Below are positions 1 through 11,092 of a stretch of DNA of 64,000 nucleotides, one piece after another (the first letter of the stretch is position 1; each line of letters opens with the position of its first letter). The stretch is from Petrosia ficiformis (Eukaryota > Porifera > Demospongiae > Haplosclerida > Petrosiidae): contig OX345636.1 in NCBI GenBank assembly GCA_947044365.1, positions 48,276,896 to 48,340,895 on the forward strand, given 5' to 3'. The position numbers and the translations under genes are program-made. The notes under the pieces are model-generated. The model searched no databases. It was not told the DNA's origin and was given only the letters and a program-made list of their open reading frames with translations.

Positions 1-311
1 TAATAGTTTTTCTGTTAATTTGCCTGTAAGTATAACCCAAACCATACTCTATAATATTGAGAATTTATTAGTTGATATAAACATATACATGTACATGTAG
101 TTAATATACAGTGTGAACAAACGCAAGTTAAAACAACTAAACATTTTTTTGACTGTGTGACAATAGTCAGTAATCTTATGATCAGTTATACTATATCATG
201 TGTACATGTACGTAATTACTTTATATAGTATATTAGGATATTGATGTCACAGTTATTCTTAACAACAGCTAAACTGGTATAAATACAGGCAAATTAACAG
301 AAAAACTATTA
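1..311. repeat. 27-bp perfect inverted repeat flanking the collagen promoter
   Basis: Positions 1-27 are the exact reverse complement of 285-311. The right arm starts two bases after the TATA-like box of the collagen gene and is recognisable in the paralogous promoter at about 23988-24015. The left arm has no counterpart there. The pair could be the terminal repeats of a small MITE-like unit or an inverted duplication at the edge of the segmental duplication; sequence left of position 1 would be needed to decide. Confidence 0.7.
278..285 (+). promoter_or_regulatory. TATA-like box of collagen gene A
   Basis: TATAAATA lies 106 bases upstream of the ATG at 391. The same word in the same context precedes the paralogue (23983-23990), where the flanking sequence has otherwise drifted. 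The transcription start would be near 308-312. A pyrimidine-rich stretch ending in CTACAG near 333 leaves open a small 5' UTR intron. Confidence 0.5.
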
Positions 312-390
312 CAAATCTTTTCTATTCTACAGGACCATCAGCTATCTGTTGAGGTAATATCTTGAGGATAACTGAACTGAAAGAAACAAA

Positions 391-1713
391 ATGAAGACTT
401 TTCTTGTTATACTTTTACTTATTATAATGGAATGGAACTATTGTAGTGCTGCTGTTGTGAAAGGTAATATAATGTGTATACTATATATATACATGTAAAG
501 GATGATAATTTTATTCCTAACACTAGCTTAGTCATATACATGTAGCTTTACACTTTTGTTGTCAATCTATTATGTAGTAGTCAGCACTGCATGGTAAGTG
601 TAGATCAACACTAGATTTGACTTGTATCCAATGTTAAGATTATGATAAATTATACACTGTCTTATAAATACACATGTACATTGTACATAAAGTAGTAATA
701 ACATTGCTTTGTGTTTCATATTCCTGTTGCAGGGATAAACTACACGTACTCGTTAACAAACCGTGATAAAATGAGCTTGCCTAATTAAAAGAGATTTATA
801 CATGTACATTGTATGTACAGTACATGTACATGACTACATGTACATGTACATGTACATTGTAAATGTATATACAAGTAGCTTTTTGAATTTTATTATGATA
901 TAGTTTTGATACAAGATATACAATGTAATTATTATTATCAATTGAATAGGTAATGATCATGATATTGTTGAACGTGCCCTTGACTCTACTACAAATACTT
1001 CTAATGATTGTTGCATATCAGGTCATTATGTTGATTTCTTGAGAGGTAGAGATGGCCGTGATGGTTTAACAGGACCAGCGGGTAGAGATGGTGACAAAGG
1101 AGAGAAGGGAGACAAAGGTGAACCAGGACCAGCTGGAGAGATGGGTATGGCTGGACCTCCTGGAACACCTGCTGGAGGAGCTTTATATACAAGATGGGGA
1201 AAAACCACATGTCCAGGTACTCTTGGAACTGAACTAGTGTATTCTGGTTTGGCTGCTGGTAGTCTATTCAGTCAATCAGGTGGTGGAGCAAATTATCTTT
1301 GTTTACCAAAAACTCCAGAATACCTTGTTAGTGGACTTCCCCAAAATACATATTACTCGTACTTGTATGGAACAGAATATGAAAATCCTCTTTTTACAAC
1401 AGATGATCACAATGTTCCATGTGCTGTTTGTTATACTTCCCAACGTACATCCAAATTAATGATTCCAGCCAAACTATCCTGTCCTTCCTCATGGACCGAG
1501 GAATATGAAGGATACCTGATGGCTGCAAAATACAACAATGACAGAAATGCAGTTTATGAATGCGTAGACAAGAGTGGAGAAACTGTACCAGGTAGTTATG
1601 CTAATACTTATGGGACAGGATTCTATCATGTTGTAGCTACATGTGATACTGGTCTACCCTGTGATCCATATGTTACTACAAAAACAATTACCTGTGTGGT
1701 GTGTACTAAGTGA
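391..1713 (+). CDS. Short-chain collagen C4-like secreted protein, copy A
   Basis: Two exons, 391-463 and 950-1713, with a GT-AG intron; the join restores a Gly codon and gives 278 residues. Residues 1-20 form a signal peptide (MKTFLVILLLII core, then CSA). A short spacer containing two adjacent Cys is followed by 14 Gly-X-Y triplets beginning GRDGRDGLTGPAGRDGDK. The C-terminal domain of about 170 residues has many Cys and starts ALYTRWGKTTCPGTLGTELV. This layout is that of the sponge short-chain collagen C4 (spongin-like) family, so an extracellular structural role is expected. Exon 2 has no stop codon. The paralogue at 24091-25455 shares the intron position exactly. The ATG is chosen because it starts the signal peptide. 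Confidence 0.88.
464..949 (+). other. Intron of collagen gene A
   Basis: Donor GTAATATAATG and acceptor TTGAATAG are conserved in the paralogous intron 24164-24631. The intron is rich in TACATG words, whose copy number differs between the paralogues. Confidence 0.85.
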
Positions 1714-2398
1714 TGTATCTGATGATGTGGAATTGAAGTTTATTAAAATTAATGACATTTCTAAATGAAGTACTAAATGTTTTGTTATTGTTTTCTTTTA
1801 TACAGTATATTATAAATTAATTTTTGACTTGTAAAAAATTTGCGGTTAGATTTGAAGCTGAGAACTGTTATAATTGCTATGGAAATGCTGATAAGGGGAC
1901 ATTTCTTGATTAATCACTGTTACTATAAATAGAAACAACCATTTTATAAATAAACAAAACAGCACCCAACACTAATAATGATAAAACCAAGAATAAGTTT
2001 ACATAATCCTGATGACGTAATCAAGAAATAGCCTGAAAAGGCTTCTTGTCTAAGAAATTTTGATTAGTGCACTTTGAATTCCGACGATGATACTTTACTA
2101 ACACATACTATCACATTACTATTACACAAACAAACAATAATGCTATTTATAATTACATTGTACATGTACTTGTACATGTACTGTGTATGTGAATAGCCTG
2201 TAATCATACGTACAGTAACAGTAAAACCTTAGTTCTACTGTCAGTATAGTATAGTAATTACTGTATCATTATTATGGTATTAATTAAGAAGTACATGTAC
2301 ACCAATTACTGTAGAAGTTATAGATAAACCACAGTTGTTTAATGTACCGTATATACACGAGAGTGTGTACAAGTACATGTAAACCCCAAGTGAGAAGT
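1714..2398. other. Collagen gene A 3' flank
   Basis: AT-rich sequence, closely similar to 25456-26424 apart from insertions in the partner. No ORF or RNA gene is visible. Part of the CACC-type MITE (TTAGTTCTACTGTCAGTATA region, 2213-2330) is present. The partner carries two SINE insertions (25920-26130 and 26245-26343) that are missing here. Confidence 0.5.
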
Positions 2399-3270
2399 TT
2401 CAAGTCTGATGAGAATGAGCAGCAGAGCGCAAGGGAAGGAGAATCATGGTAATGAATGTCAACCTCAGCCTGTCAAGAAGCGAAAAATACTATCACTTTC
2501 TAAACGAAGAGAGCTAAACTCAAAAGAAAGGTTTTCTGTATCTGTAATGGATGAGTAACTAGCTGACTTTTCAAAAGGCTTTGCTCCAAAGAAGTCATCA
2601 AAAAATACTCAGAGGTATATCAATGGGTGGAATCTCGTAACAGTGGTTCAGTTGATTCTATTGACAGAAATATTTTACAAGACAGTCCAGATTAGCTGTG
2701 TAGATGCCCTGTCTCTGTTTGTTGTGGAAGCTAGAAGGAGTGATGGGAATCCATATCCTGCAATACAATATACATGTACTATCTATTAGCTGGGATTTTG
2801 CACTATAAGGTATCGGATGATTAACAAAAAGCTGCCTGCAAGATCTTAACACCCATTGAAAATGTACCGAGTACATGTGTAGTGATGTACCTGCCAAAGA
2901 CTGTACACATGTACATGTGTACTTGCAAAATCCACAACTGTGTCTGTTCCATCAGCCTTGGGTACCATTTTTGGATCTGCTCAGAATTGCTCTATTAACA
3001 TTCAAGTATTCAATTCTACCTTGCCAGATAAATAAGAATAATCAAAATTATTACTCATCATACTCTCTTGTGTCTTTTCCTCATTTTTGTGTAACAAAAT
3101 TAATTATTTTATCATTGAGTTATACCTATCGCTTCTTGTGTTCTAACTTCCATTTCCTGGGTTGTATCTTCAGTGTACTTCATATTAAGGTGGTCTGTTT
3201 AATGTGTAGTGAGGTTTCTAGACTGCAACTACTGTTGAACTACTGTAATGTGGATACTGAGTAATTACTG
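2399..3270 (+). pseudogene. Crypton/QRICH1-ZMYM-like (DUF3504-type) remnant, copy A
   Basis: Fragments in several frames read SKGFAPKKSSKNTQR, then LFVVEARRSDGNPYP, then INKKLPA. This is the pattern of the domain found in QRICH1, ZMYM proteins and Crypton-type tyrosine recombinases, which reads roughly KF.PK.T...T, F..E.RR.DG..YP, LDKK. Stops and frameshifts interrupt it throughout. Copy B at 26425-27300 is equally broken but keeps a longer first block. Most likely an old transposon-derived fragment; the fold assignment rests on motifs only. Confidence 0.55.
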
Positions 3271-3847
3271 TACTGTATGATGACTTGTTATTGTATGGAG
3301 AAAAGACGCATCCCGTCCTACATTAATCCATTTAATATTGAGAATTTAAGATTATTTCTTCAATGAGCCAATAGCCTACTGTTTTTCCTCTTCTCCAAGT
3401 AATTTTATAATAGGGTCACATGGTACATGATGCATGTACGTATATACATGTACGTGTACATACATTTGTACATGTGTCATGATGTGTAATAGCAAATTAA
3501 TAAACAAGGGTCACATGATACATGTACAGTACATAATGTAAAGTGATAGCAATTTTTAATAACTATATTTGTAGCACCACACAATAGTCATGACACAAGA
3601 TTAATTATAAAATTAGCATTCCACAGTTGGACAAAGAGAATGAACATTAACACTAACATTTAACACAGTACACTCGTACAATAGTTATTTATAGACACAC
3701 AACATGTACATGTACATGTATATACAATGTACACAAAATTAATATACTTAGTATAATTATAATACACTACTACATGTACATGTGTATATTATACAAATTG
3801 TACGTGTGTATAAGCAACTACATGTACATGTATATACTATGTGAGTT
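3271..3847. other. AT-rich spacer with TACATG words
   Basis: Aligns with 27372-27930. No coding potential is seen. It differs from the partner by small insertions at TA steps (for example near 3762 versus 27855). Confidence 0.45.
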
Positions 3848-4050
3848 ATGCATGATGTTATCAGAGATGTAGAAAGAAAGAAAGAAAGACACCTGAGGCA
3901 ATGGAAAAATGAAAATGAGAGTTGCCTCAGGTGGGATTGGAACGCACAACACTCTGTACTCCAGACAGATGCTCTACCAACTGAGCTATCAAGGCAGCCC
4001 AGCTGGCAGGGTTCGAATCAAGCATCTCATACGCCAGTATGAACAGGCTA
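3848..4050 (-). mobile_element. tRNA-derived SINE, copy 1
   Basis: Read on the minus strand it contains a complete tRNA-like head (about 3923-3997) with A-box TAGCTCAGTTGGTAGAGC and a degraded B-box. This is followed by a hairpin-forming body (CACCTGAGGCAA and its complement) and a (CTTT)n tail ending in CTACATCTCTGATAACATC. The partner at about 27945 lacks it, so it inserted after the segmental duplication. Confidence 0.85.
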
Positions 4051-4191
4051 ACTTAATACTGTACACGTGTAACTATAGTATTGTTATATATACTACATGT
4101 ACAATGTAGTTAGTTATACACACATACAATTTGTAATCATTCACTACACTGTGTATACATATTATACTACCACATACGTATATTAACATAC

Positions 4192-4353
4192 CCAGTGTTT
4201 CATTAGTCATATCAGAAGCAATTTTTTTTCTTCTCTTCATTTGTTTTTGTGGTTTTGAATAGTTCCAATATATCGTGGAAGGCAGAACCTATTTCTGTAG
4301 CAATGGCTCGTTTTTGTTGATGGAATGCAATAGCACGTTGAGTTTCACTATCA
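4192..4353 (-). pseudogene. Broken copy of exon 17 (RUN domain start)
   Basis: Very similar to exon 17 of the RUN/SH3 gene (28104-28264), including both splice sites. It has one extra T in a homopolymer (8 T here, 7 in the functional exon), which shifts the frame after NEEKKK. It is 162 bases instead of 161. Confidence 0.85.
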
Positions 4354-4853
4354 CTAATAAAAGATACATGTACATGTACATATAAACCATAGCAATTGTT
4401 ATTAACATATACACATGTACTGTATGTACAGTACATCTATATGTTCATGTATGTCTCAATCATTACTGATGGCACTTTCTGTATACAGTGAAAATTGGGG
4501 CCTGAAGAAAGCAATCATATGGATGGCCCTGTGAGTCATAGAAACATTTCTTGTGATTGTACACACATGTACATGTACAGTACAATTAATGTACATGTAC
4601 GTGTATAGTCCTCAGTCAACCACTCAGTAACTGCCAGTATTTAATTATTGAGAAAATGCTAATTAATTTTTTATGAATTAAGATATCACCAGGTGGAAAC
4701 TTATCAGAATATTGGTAATATCTTACATATACATGTACATGTACTGTGATGTACATGTACAGTATATCACTGCATCATGTACTATACATACAGCTGTACA
4801 TATGTATGTGTATTTATATGTATACATATGTACATTGAATAGACCACACCTAC

Positions 4854-5349
4854 TTGCTATCAGGTGAAATAGCTCCTGACTGATGTGAAGGACTGTCTAT
4901 TTAGGGAGGAGGAGGGAATACATACCAACAATTTAAGGCGTGGCTAAACTTTGCTTCTATTCCTCCTGGAACTATATGAGTTTCTAGATTAGATCTACAA
5001 ATGTACATGTGTAACATCCTCTTCTATAGATAAAGGATCATGGAAATTAAAACCCTTGTGTAGTTTCCACACTCCATTAGAGTAATGCAAGTCAACTCCG
5101 AAGAGTGATATTAGATCCATATTACTCTTCTCTGTTGGATTATTAGTCGCTTGTGATTGTAATAAGATAACTCTTAATATAGAGGGCCTGTGAATAACAA
5201 TCGGAGCTACACATGTAACTCTTGTATATTGCTCCCACTTTTCCCCTCTTCGTCTTCACTGGTTAGTGAAGACATTCGTAAGCTATCAAATTTTATAACG
5301 AGAGGGTTCGTAGGTAGATCACTATCATCCTCTGATCCTTCCTGTTCAT
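4854..5349 (-). pseudogene. Broken copy of exon 16
   Basis: Matches exon 16 (29805-30276) but is disrupted. An 8-bp insertion (CACATGTA after GAGCTA) lies near 5212. A longer TACATG-type insertion lies near 4997-5014, and a stop replaces the Gly codon near 4907. The functional exon is open throughout, so the changes arose in this copy. Confidence 0.85.
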
Positions 5350-5657
5350 CTATAGAATATAAATTATAGATTATAATATTATGCATTGCATTATATATAC
5401 AAGTACAGTGTTATCATTATTAACACATGTATCAAATCAAATTTTTAACGTAGTCAGTGGACTAAATAATGACATACATGTACATGTACACTGTAACACA
5501 TCCATTGTAATATGAGTTCTGTACTAGGACTATAAATTTGTACTTACAATAATTATATATAATTATATTTTTATGGCCCGTAGGGCCATCCCTATGATTG
5601 CCAATTCATATTTAGCTCCAGTATCAGGTAGGTTATACATGTACATACTTTCATTAC

Positions 5658-5764
5658 ATGTAGCTCCTGGAGATTTCAAGTCAAATCTAAAAATTGAGTT
5701 TCCAAGTACAGCAACAGTGAGGAAACTATTACTGACTGCTATACGTGTGATATGAGAGGGGACA
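5658..5764 (-). pseudogene. Isolated VPS18-like exon inside the repeat element
   Basis: A 107-bp segment bounded by a good acceptor (polypyrimidine, then CCTCAG) and a donor (GTAATG) encodes VPSHITRIAVSN followed by a stretch ending IFRFDLKSPGA. This resembles the N-terminal beta-propeller start of VPS18, where ITHLVVSN-like and RIDL-like blocks occur. VPS18 is a subunit of the HOPS/CORVET tethering complexes. No other VPS18 exon is seen nearby. The assignment comes from a short match and is moderate. Confidence 0.5.
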
Positions 5765-6100
5765 CTGAGGATGAAAAGAGAGAGACAGAGATAGAGACAA
5801 AGAGACAGGGACAGAGACAAAGAGAAAGAGACAGAGTGAGAGACAGGGAGACAGAGATCAAATAAACTCTGCCAAGTTCCACCCTTTGTGTAATATTGCA
5901 CAATTACCAATATTGCAATAGTGCAATATTGCAATATTGCAATAGTAAAATCCTCACCGGAGTTTTGATGTGTCCTATGATTGCTTTCCCACGGGTTCGA
6001 TGTATGTTTATATATATATATATATGTTTGTGTCACCTACGCGAGTATGCGTTGTATACGTAGTTAAGGAAGTTACATCATTCCCGGGGGGGCTCGGTCA

Positions 6101-6336
6101 ATTAATGGGCGTGGTGCGTAAAAGAACGCGCGATCAAGCTCTACACATTAGCAGAAAGAAAGCTGTGTAGCTTACGTAGAAACTGGAACTAATAGCTAGC
6201 TATTCTGCCTGAAATATATTAATGGGCGTGGCGCGTAAAAGAACGCGCGATCAAGCTCTACACATCAGCAGAAAGAAAGCTGTGTAGCTTACGTAGAAAC
6301 TGGAACTAATAGCTAGCTATTCTGCCTGAAATATAT
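6101..6336 (+). repeat. 117-bp tandem duplication within the element
   Basis: The segment starting ATTAATGGGCGTGG and ending CTGAAATATATT occurs twice in a row here but once in copies 2 and 3. The units differ only by a few substitutions (for example GGTGCG versus GGCGCG), so the event is recent. Confidence 0.9.
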
Positions 6337-6750
6337 TCCTAAAGTTCTACAAGGTCCTTTGAAAGGTCAGGAGAGTAGATAATCAAAACAATAACTATAA
6401 TAAGCTGTTGTCTTTCATGCTTGATAAAGTCAGCCATGATTACTGAATGCTGGACACCACAAAGCAGTCATAGGGATACTTTTATCTTCACTTAAACTTG
6501 TAAAGCAATCATAGGGATGTTTTTTTTCTCTATATACACTTGTTTAATGATTTTGTTAAAATTATAGGTTCAAGTTAAAAGGACTACAAGTATACATGTT
6601 ATATACAGTATTTATCAACAATGTTTACTATAGAAACAACGAATCCATACGTTTTCAATTAGACATTCAAATCACGCACTATGATAATATTTTAATGTAT
6701 TGTGCTGGAAATCACCTGACCGGATGTATTATCATCTACATGTATAAAAA

Positions 6751-6922
6751 GTCACCATACAGTACAGTAATTACTGAGCAGTTTCATTTCTGCACTACAG
6801 TAGTTCAACAGAAGTTTTAACAGTAATTGGTGTACATGTCAATTGAACACCACATTAGTGAACTAGTGAGACAGTAATTACTGACAGTAGAACTAAGGTA
6901 ATTACTGTTACTGTATGGTGAC
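6751..6922. mobile_element. CACC-type MITE (GTCACCATACAGTA ends)
   Basis: Ends GTCACCATACAGTA and TACTGTATGGTGAC form terminal inverted repeats, extended outward by AATAAAAA-type sequence. Other copies or fragments: 15370-15444 with 16404-16533, 16810-17690 (interrupted), 22240-22416, 34420-34603, 48485-48797 and 51750-51945. No coding capacity. Confidence 0.85.
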
Positions 6923-7172
6923 TTTTTATTGACATGTACATGTGTACATGTACATGTATAGTGTACTTAAGAGTAATTCAGTAATCTGATTAAATGTACT
7001 ATAGATATACAATGTACACGTAGTATAGATATACAATGTACATGATATACAATGTACATTAATTTATATTAATTAATTGCCTAGGAGTCATTACTTTGAC
7101 TTAATTCATCAAGTGATCAAGTAGCTTTTCGACAAGCACAGTACATGTACATGTATATGCATGCATACAAGT

Positions 7173-7551
7173 TAGGGGTGCAACGAATGTTCACTCAGTT
7201 CAAATATTTTTTGGGTATTTGAATGTATTTTTAACATCCAGATATTCGTTTGTTTGTGCATGAGCAGAAATTGAACACATAAAATTATACTTGCAACAAA
7301 ATGGCCACGAGAGAAGAATCTTGCTCCATGTTACCGGTTTTCTACACTTGTAGAGTACTGAATGAATACTTTAAGCAACTTTGGCTGTCGTTATAAACAT
7401 CTGATTACAGCAAAATGGTGATCTAACATTCATATTTCACTAGAAACAAGTCATGATAATATTTCTCTGAGAGCAAGCAAATATCTGGATATTCGTTGGT
7501 TAAACTAAACGAATATCCAGATACCCAAAACTACTATTCGTTGCAGCCCCA
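7173..7551. mobile_element. hAT-type MITE with 8-bp target duplication
   Basis: Terminal inverted repeats TAGGGGTGCAACGAAT and ATTCGTTGCAGCCCCA are flanked on both sides by ATACAAGT (7165-7172 and 7552-7559). An 8-bp duplication and these ends fit the hAT superfamily. A second copy lies at 32710-33091 at the corresponding place of the segmental duplication. Confidence 0.88.
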
Positions 7552-7632
7552 ATACAAGTACATGTACATACACACTGTACATGTACATGTACATGTATAA
7601 TTCTACCTACTGTACATGTACAGTCTGTATAA

Positions 7633-7975
7633 CAGGGATGTTGTAATTGTAATTAGTAATTGTAATTAATTACAATTAATTACTTTTCCTCAAGTAATTG
7701 TAATGGTAGTTGAAATTGAGATAGTTGAAGTAATTGGTAATTGTAATTTAAATATTGTAACTTTGAGAACCTTGTATTTAAAAGTTAATGAACACATGGT
7801 CTAGAATTCCACATTGTAAATCTTTTTTTTTCTAACTGAGTAATTATAATTAGTAATTGATTACATTTTTGCCACTAAAATCAATTAGTAATTGCAATTG
7901 TAATCATTACAAGAAATTTCACAAAGTAATTGAGTTATAATGATTACATTTGCAAATGTAATTACAACATCCCTG
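7633..7975. mobile_element. AATTAC-rich MITE (CAGGGATGTTG ends)
   Basis: Begins CAGGGATGTTGTAATTG and ends with the reverse complement AATTACAACATCCCTG. The body is almost entirely variants of TAATTG/CAATTA. The partner region (about 33095-33235) lacks it, so it inserted after the duplication. Flanks GTATAA and GTATATAA hint at an imperfect target duplication. Confidence 0.8.
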
Positions 7976-8059
7976 GTATATAATATATTATAATTACATA
8001 GTGTATATATATATACATGTATACATTTGTTGTATATATACATGTACAATTTGGCAAAC

Positions 8060-8268
8060 CTTTATTCCCATTTCTCTCAAATGTGGATGGTTCAGTTGTC
8101 TTATCTGATGAAGTCAAAGATGTTTGTTGTTCTACATGTAATTGAGCTTTGAGTCTCTCCTCTTCCTCTCTCTCTTGATAACTAGGACTAAACAACTGTT
8201 CTATTCTTCTTTCTTCTTCTTCATCATCATGTTTATTTTCATTTTTGTTTCAGTAGATGACATAGAAT
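8060..8268 (-). pseudogene. Broken copy of exon 15
   Basis: Copy of 33273-33491 with both splice sites kept, but 10 bp shorter: the codons around DSLLDK are replaced by GNK. Length 209 versus 219 changes the splice phase, so it could not replace the functional exon. Confidence 0.85.
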
Positions 8269-8590
8269 CTAACAACAAAAATAAATTAATAATCAAATAT
8301 ACATGTAGCTTCGAACAATTATACAGTACAGTTCTCTTAATTAACAAATGTGTTCATATACATGTACATGTAAGTGGTGGATCTACAGGGCCTAGCAGGG
8401 TACATGCAGCACTACCAATTACCATGTGACCTCTGGCACAGAAGCTAAATGCATACATGTACATATAATAATTACATTATTAGTTAGTTACTTACTGCCA
8501 TACTACCAGACAAAAGCTTTAAAAGTGAACTATTGAGTCCTGAATTCAATAGTGAAGGTTGCCATCAATTAAGAGATAAAGGGTTAAAAT

Positions 8591-9373
8591 TGATTTATGC
8601 TATATTAATTTAGGCTGTACTAGGGGGAGGGGTAGCTAAAATGTTTTCTCTCTTGCTGCTGCTCGGTATTTTTTGGAAGCCACACCCTTCCCGGGGGTAT
8701 AATTATAGGGCCTAAATGTTTTCACTGATCACGAGCGGTGGGTGGGAAACAATGGCGGCATTGGCGGGGTAACTGTAGTTGGTGTCTGAGAGTTTAATAG
8801 TGTCTAGAAAGGTAAATTTTATGGTTTCACTTGAAAAGCTACAGAATTCAGCTTTCTTCAGCCTCTTGTAACTATAAAAGTAAAATGAATTTCCAGAAAA
8901 CGGTTTTCTCAAAATGCATTGTACTTGGTGCATGCCATAATTGGTGGGCCTGGCTTTCGTGGTTTTGTACTTATTGCTATTGGAAAAATGGAGATTTTAC
9001 CCTGTTTTCCTCAATTACAGGCCAATATAAAGCTGATCAGAAGATCTGAAGGTTGGTATTACACCAGGTTAGTGTCATATTATATAATATTCCATTTTGA
9101 AACTGATTGGAGTTGCATCTGCCCACTCCCTAGTACTACCTTAATGTAAATGTCATGGTATGCAAACAGTGCCCCAAAGTGCCATCCCATTTTTAAAAGT
9201 CTGGATTTGCCATTGGTTCTTTTTAGCGAAGCTTGACTAATACGAATACAGATGCTCCATCTCCTGCCAAAAAGAAAAATCTTGGCACTTTGTTTTAAGG
9301 ACCATGCCACGGAAAAAATGAGCCGGGAAGATGAAATGCCAGTTTTATCGAAAGAGCAACAGATCAGTAGCGA
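8591..9373. other. No gene seen; shared dispersed fragment
   Basis: No supported coding region. 9160-9260 resembles 33925-34015 (CAAACAGTGCC, AAAGTGCC, AAAAGTCTGGAT), a dispersed repeat. TACATG words stop near 8470 and do not return in number until about 14200. Confidence 0.4.
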
Positions 9374-10160
9374 GTGGTACTAGGGACTCTTTCTGTTCAA
9401 AATAAATTTTCAGAATCCGTTGTTCTGGAACAAGAATGTCAGGTTTGGAAAAGAATTATGGATGGTCTCCCAGCTGGCCAATTATCTTTCATTCTGCGGG
9501 CAGCTTCTGATACATTGCCAACCCCTTTAAATCTTTTACGATGGAAAATTCAATGTGGTGCTAAGTGCCACTTATGTGGGAACACCCGGCCCACAACTGC
9601 ACACATTCTTAATGGATGTCCTATCGCTCTTGAGCAAGGTCGTTACACATGGCGTCACGATTGTATTCTATCAACTCTCTTGTCCGCCCTTAAAGATCTT
9701 ATATACCCGAGGTGGCTGTATTTGCAGACTTCCCTAATCAAAGAGCCTCAGAGCAACCCCCTAGTACAATACCACCCTCTATTTTAATCACTCCTTTTAA
9801 GCCGGATTTAGACATAAAGAGAACAAGGCAAAAGTTATTGAGCTAACCTGTCCAACAAATACAATAACCAATTTACAGGCTGCCAGTGGAGGAAACAAAA
9901 TAAGACAGAATATGGCATTATATTTTCACATTTGATAAACCAAGGTTGGAAGGTACATTATGAAACTCTAGAAATTGGTTCTCTGGGTCATCATAGGAAA
10001 GATATGTGCAATTTATTATCAATGGCTGTCGATCTCCCAAAAAAAGTTACCCAAAAATTATTAGACCGTTGTGCTAAAGCTGCAATCTCTTGCTCTTATC
10101 AAATTTTTCTTGCAAGAAACTTCCCCCGTTGGACATCCCAGAAAATAATTCAATTTTAAC
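9374..10160 (+). pseudogene. LINE-type reverse transcriptase 3' fragment
   Basis: A 137-residue open stretch contains CHLCGNTRPTTAHILNGCP followed by LEQGRYTWRHD. This Cys-His knuckle and ILN.CP..L.QGRY.WRHD block is typical of the C-terminal end of non-LTR retrotransposon polyproteins. After a stop near 9787 the reading continues in other frames to about 10160 (ERYVQF, RNFPRW). The 5' part with the catalytic domain is missing. Confidence 0.7.
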
Positions 10161-10511
10161 CATTATCATGTATAATTTTGTTATTGCTCTTTTTGTCCTT
10201 GTTATGTTTATATGTATAAATATATAAATTGACTTATTTTTCGTTGTTCGAAGTTATCTTGCCATGCCTCACCTCTGTTATATTTTATATACATGAGATG
10301 TACGCATGAGTCCGAGAATGTGATCCTCATTTTTCCAAATTTTATTTTGGAATGGTATTTCAAAAATAAATAAATAAATGACATTAAACTATACACTATA
10401 GTACATGTAAAGTCATTAAATCCTAATTTTGAGGTAATCGTGAATGTGAACAGACTTTAGTTTAGTCAAGTGTTTGTGAAAACCGTATTTTATTAAATCA
10501 AACTGGGTATG

Positions 10512-10772
10512 CAGTGGTGTAGGAAGCATGGGAACCATGGGGCACTGGATCCCATTGATAAAATTTTATGGGGGTATGGCCCCATGGAATTTTATACTTC
10601 TTATATAATAGATAATTATGGACTGCGGCTGACTGCCCAATATATAATCAGGTGTACACTTATGGTTTGTGGTCTAAGAAGCAGCTGCACAAGCCACATA
10701 TATAAAAATTACAAACTATTTTGGATCGATGTGCCCTCATGATCAAAATCATCTCCCTATGCCTATGGTATG
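10512..10772 (+). repeat. Dispersed repeat with CAGTGG-type ends, copy 1
   Basis: CAGTGGTGTAGGAAGCATGGG at the left and CCCTATGCCTATG near the right are inverted-repeat-like. A second copy lies at 56892-57103 on the other strand, sharing GGAATTTTATACTTCTTATA. Probably a non-autonomous DNA transposon. Confidence 0.6.
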
Positions 10773-10920
10773 TATAAGACAAACCCGACCACGGAACATT
10801 ATTGGACCACTGAGAAGATTGGGACTCCCATTAAGTGCTTTGTTATGTTGACTGTATATGCTACTTGCCCCTAACTTGGATGTTAATAAAATTATAATAA
10901 TTATGTTTACCACTAAGAGA

Positions 10921-10946
10921 GTATATATATATATATATATATATAG
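10921..10946. repeat. (TA)n microsatellite
   Basis: Pure alternating TA run of about 12 units. Confidence 0.9.
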
Positions 10947-11092
10947 TATAATGAAGTAATGAACTAAAGTTCTAGTGAAATATTAGCTTCTAAAATTCAG
11001 ATCACTTTGAAATGTAAATAATTATACATGTGTGCAGTCACCAGTTATTAATACATCAATTTAATAATTACTTGCTTTTTTTAGACAATAAC

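Larger units (their letters stand above)
5571..6545 (+). mobile_element. Repeat family with CATCCCTATGATTGC ends, copy 1
   Basis: Starts at ATGGCCCGTAGGGCCATCCC and ends near CTCTATATACACTTG. Internal ends carry the inverted motif CCCTATGATTGCTTT / AAAGCAATCATAGGG. Copies 2 (28618-29098) and 3 (39835-41035) share the body CCCACGGGTTCGATG, GGAAGTTAC and GCGTAAAAGAACGCGCG. The segmental-duplication partner (about 30600-30650) is the empty site. This copy also holds a host-like exon (5658-5764) and an internal tandem duplication. Confidence 0.75.
1..8590 (+). repeat. Segmental duplication, copy A (partner 23780-33872)
   Basis: From about position 28 this stretch aligns with 23780-33872 in the same order: collagen gene, Crypton-like remnant, exons 17, 16 and 15 of the RUN/SH3 gene, and a hAT-type MITE. 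Homology fades near 8590 (33872 in the partner), after the shared words around CAGACAAAAGCTTT. Copy B holds the exons that splice correctly into the 42-kb gene, so copy A is the derived, non-functional version of those exons. The left breakpoint may lie outside the window. Confidence 0.9.
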
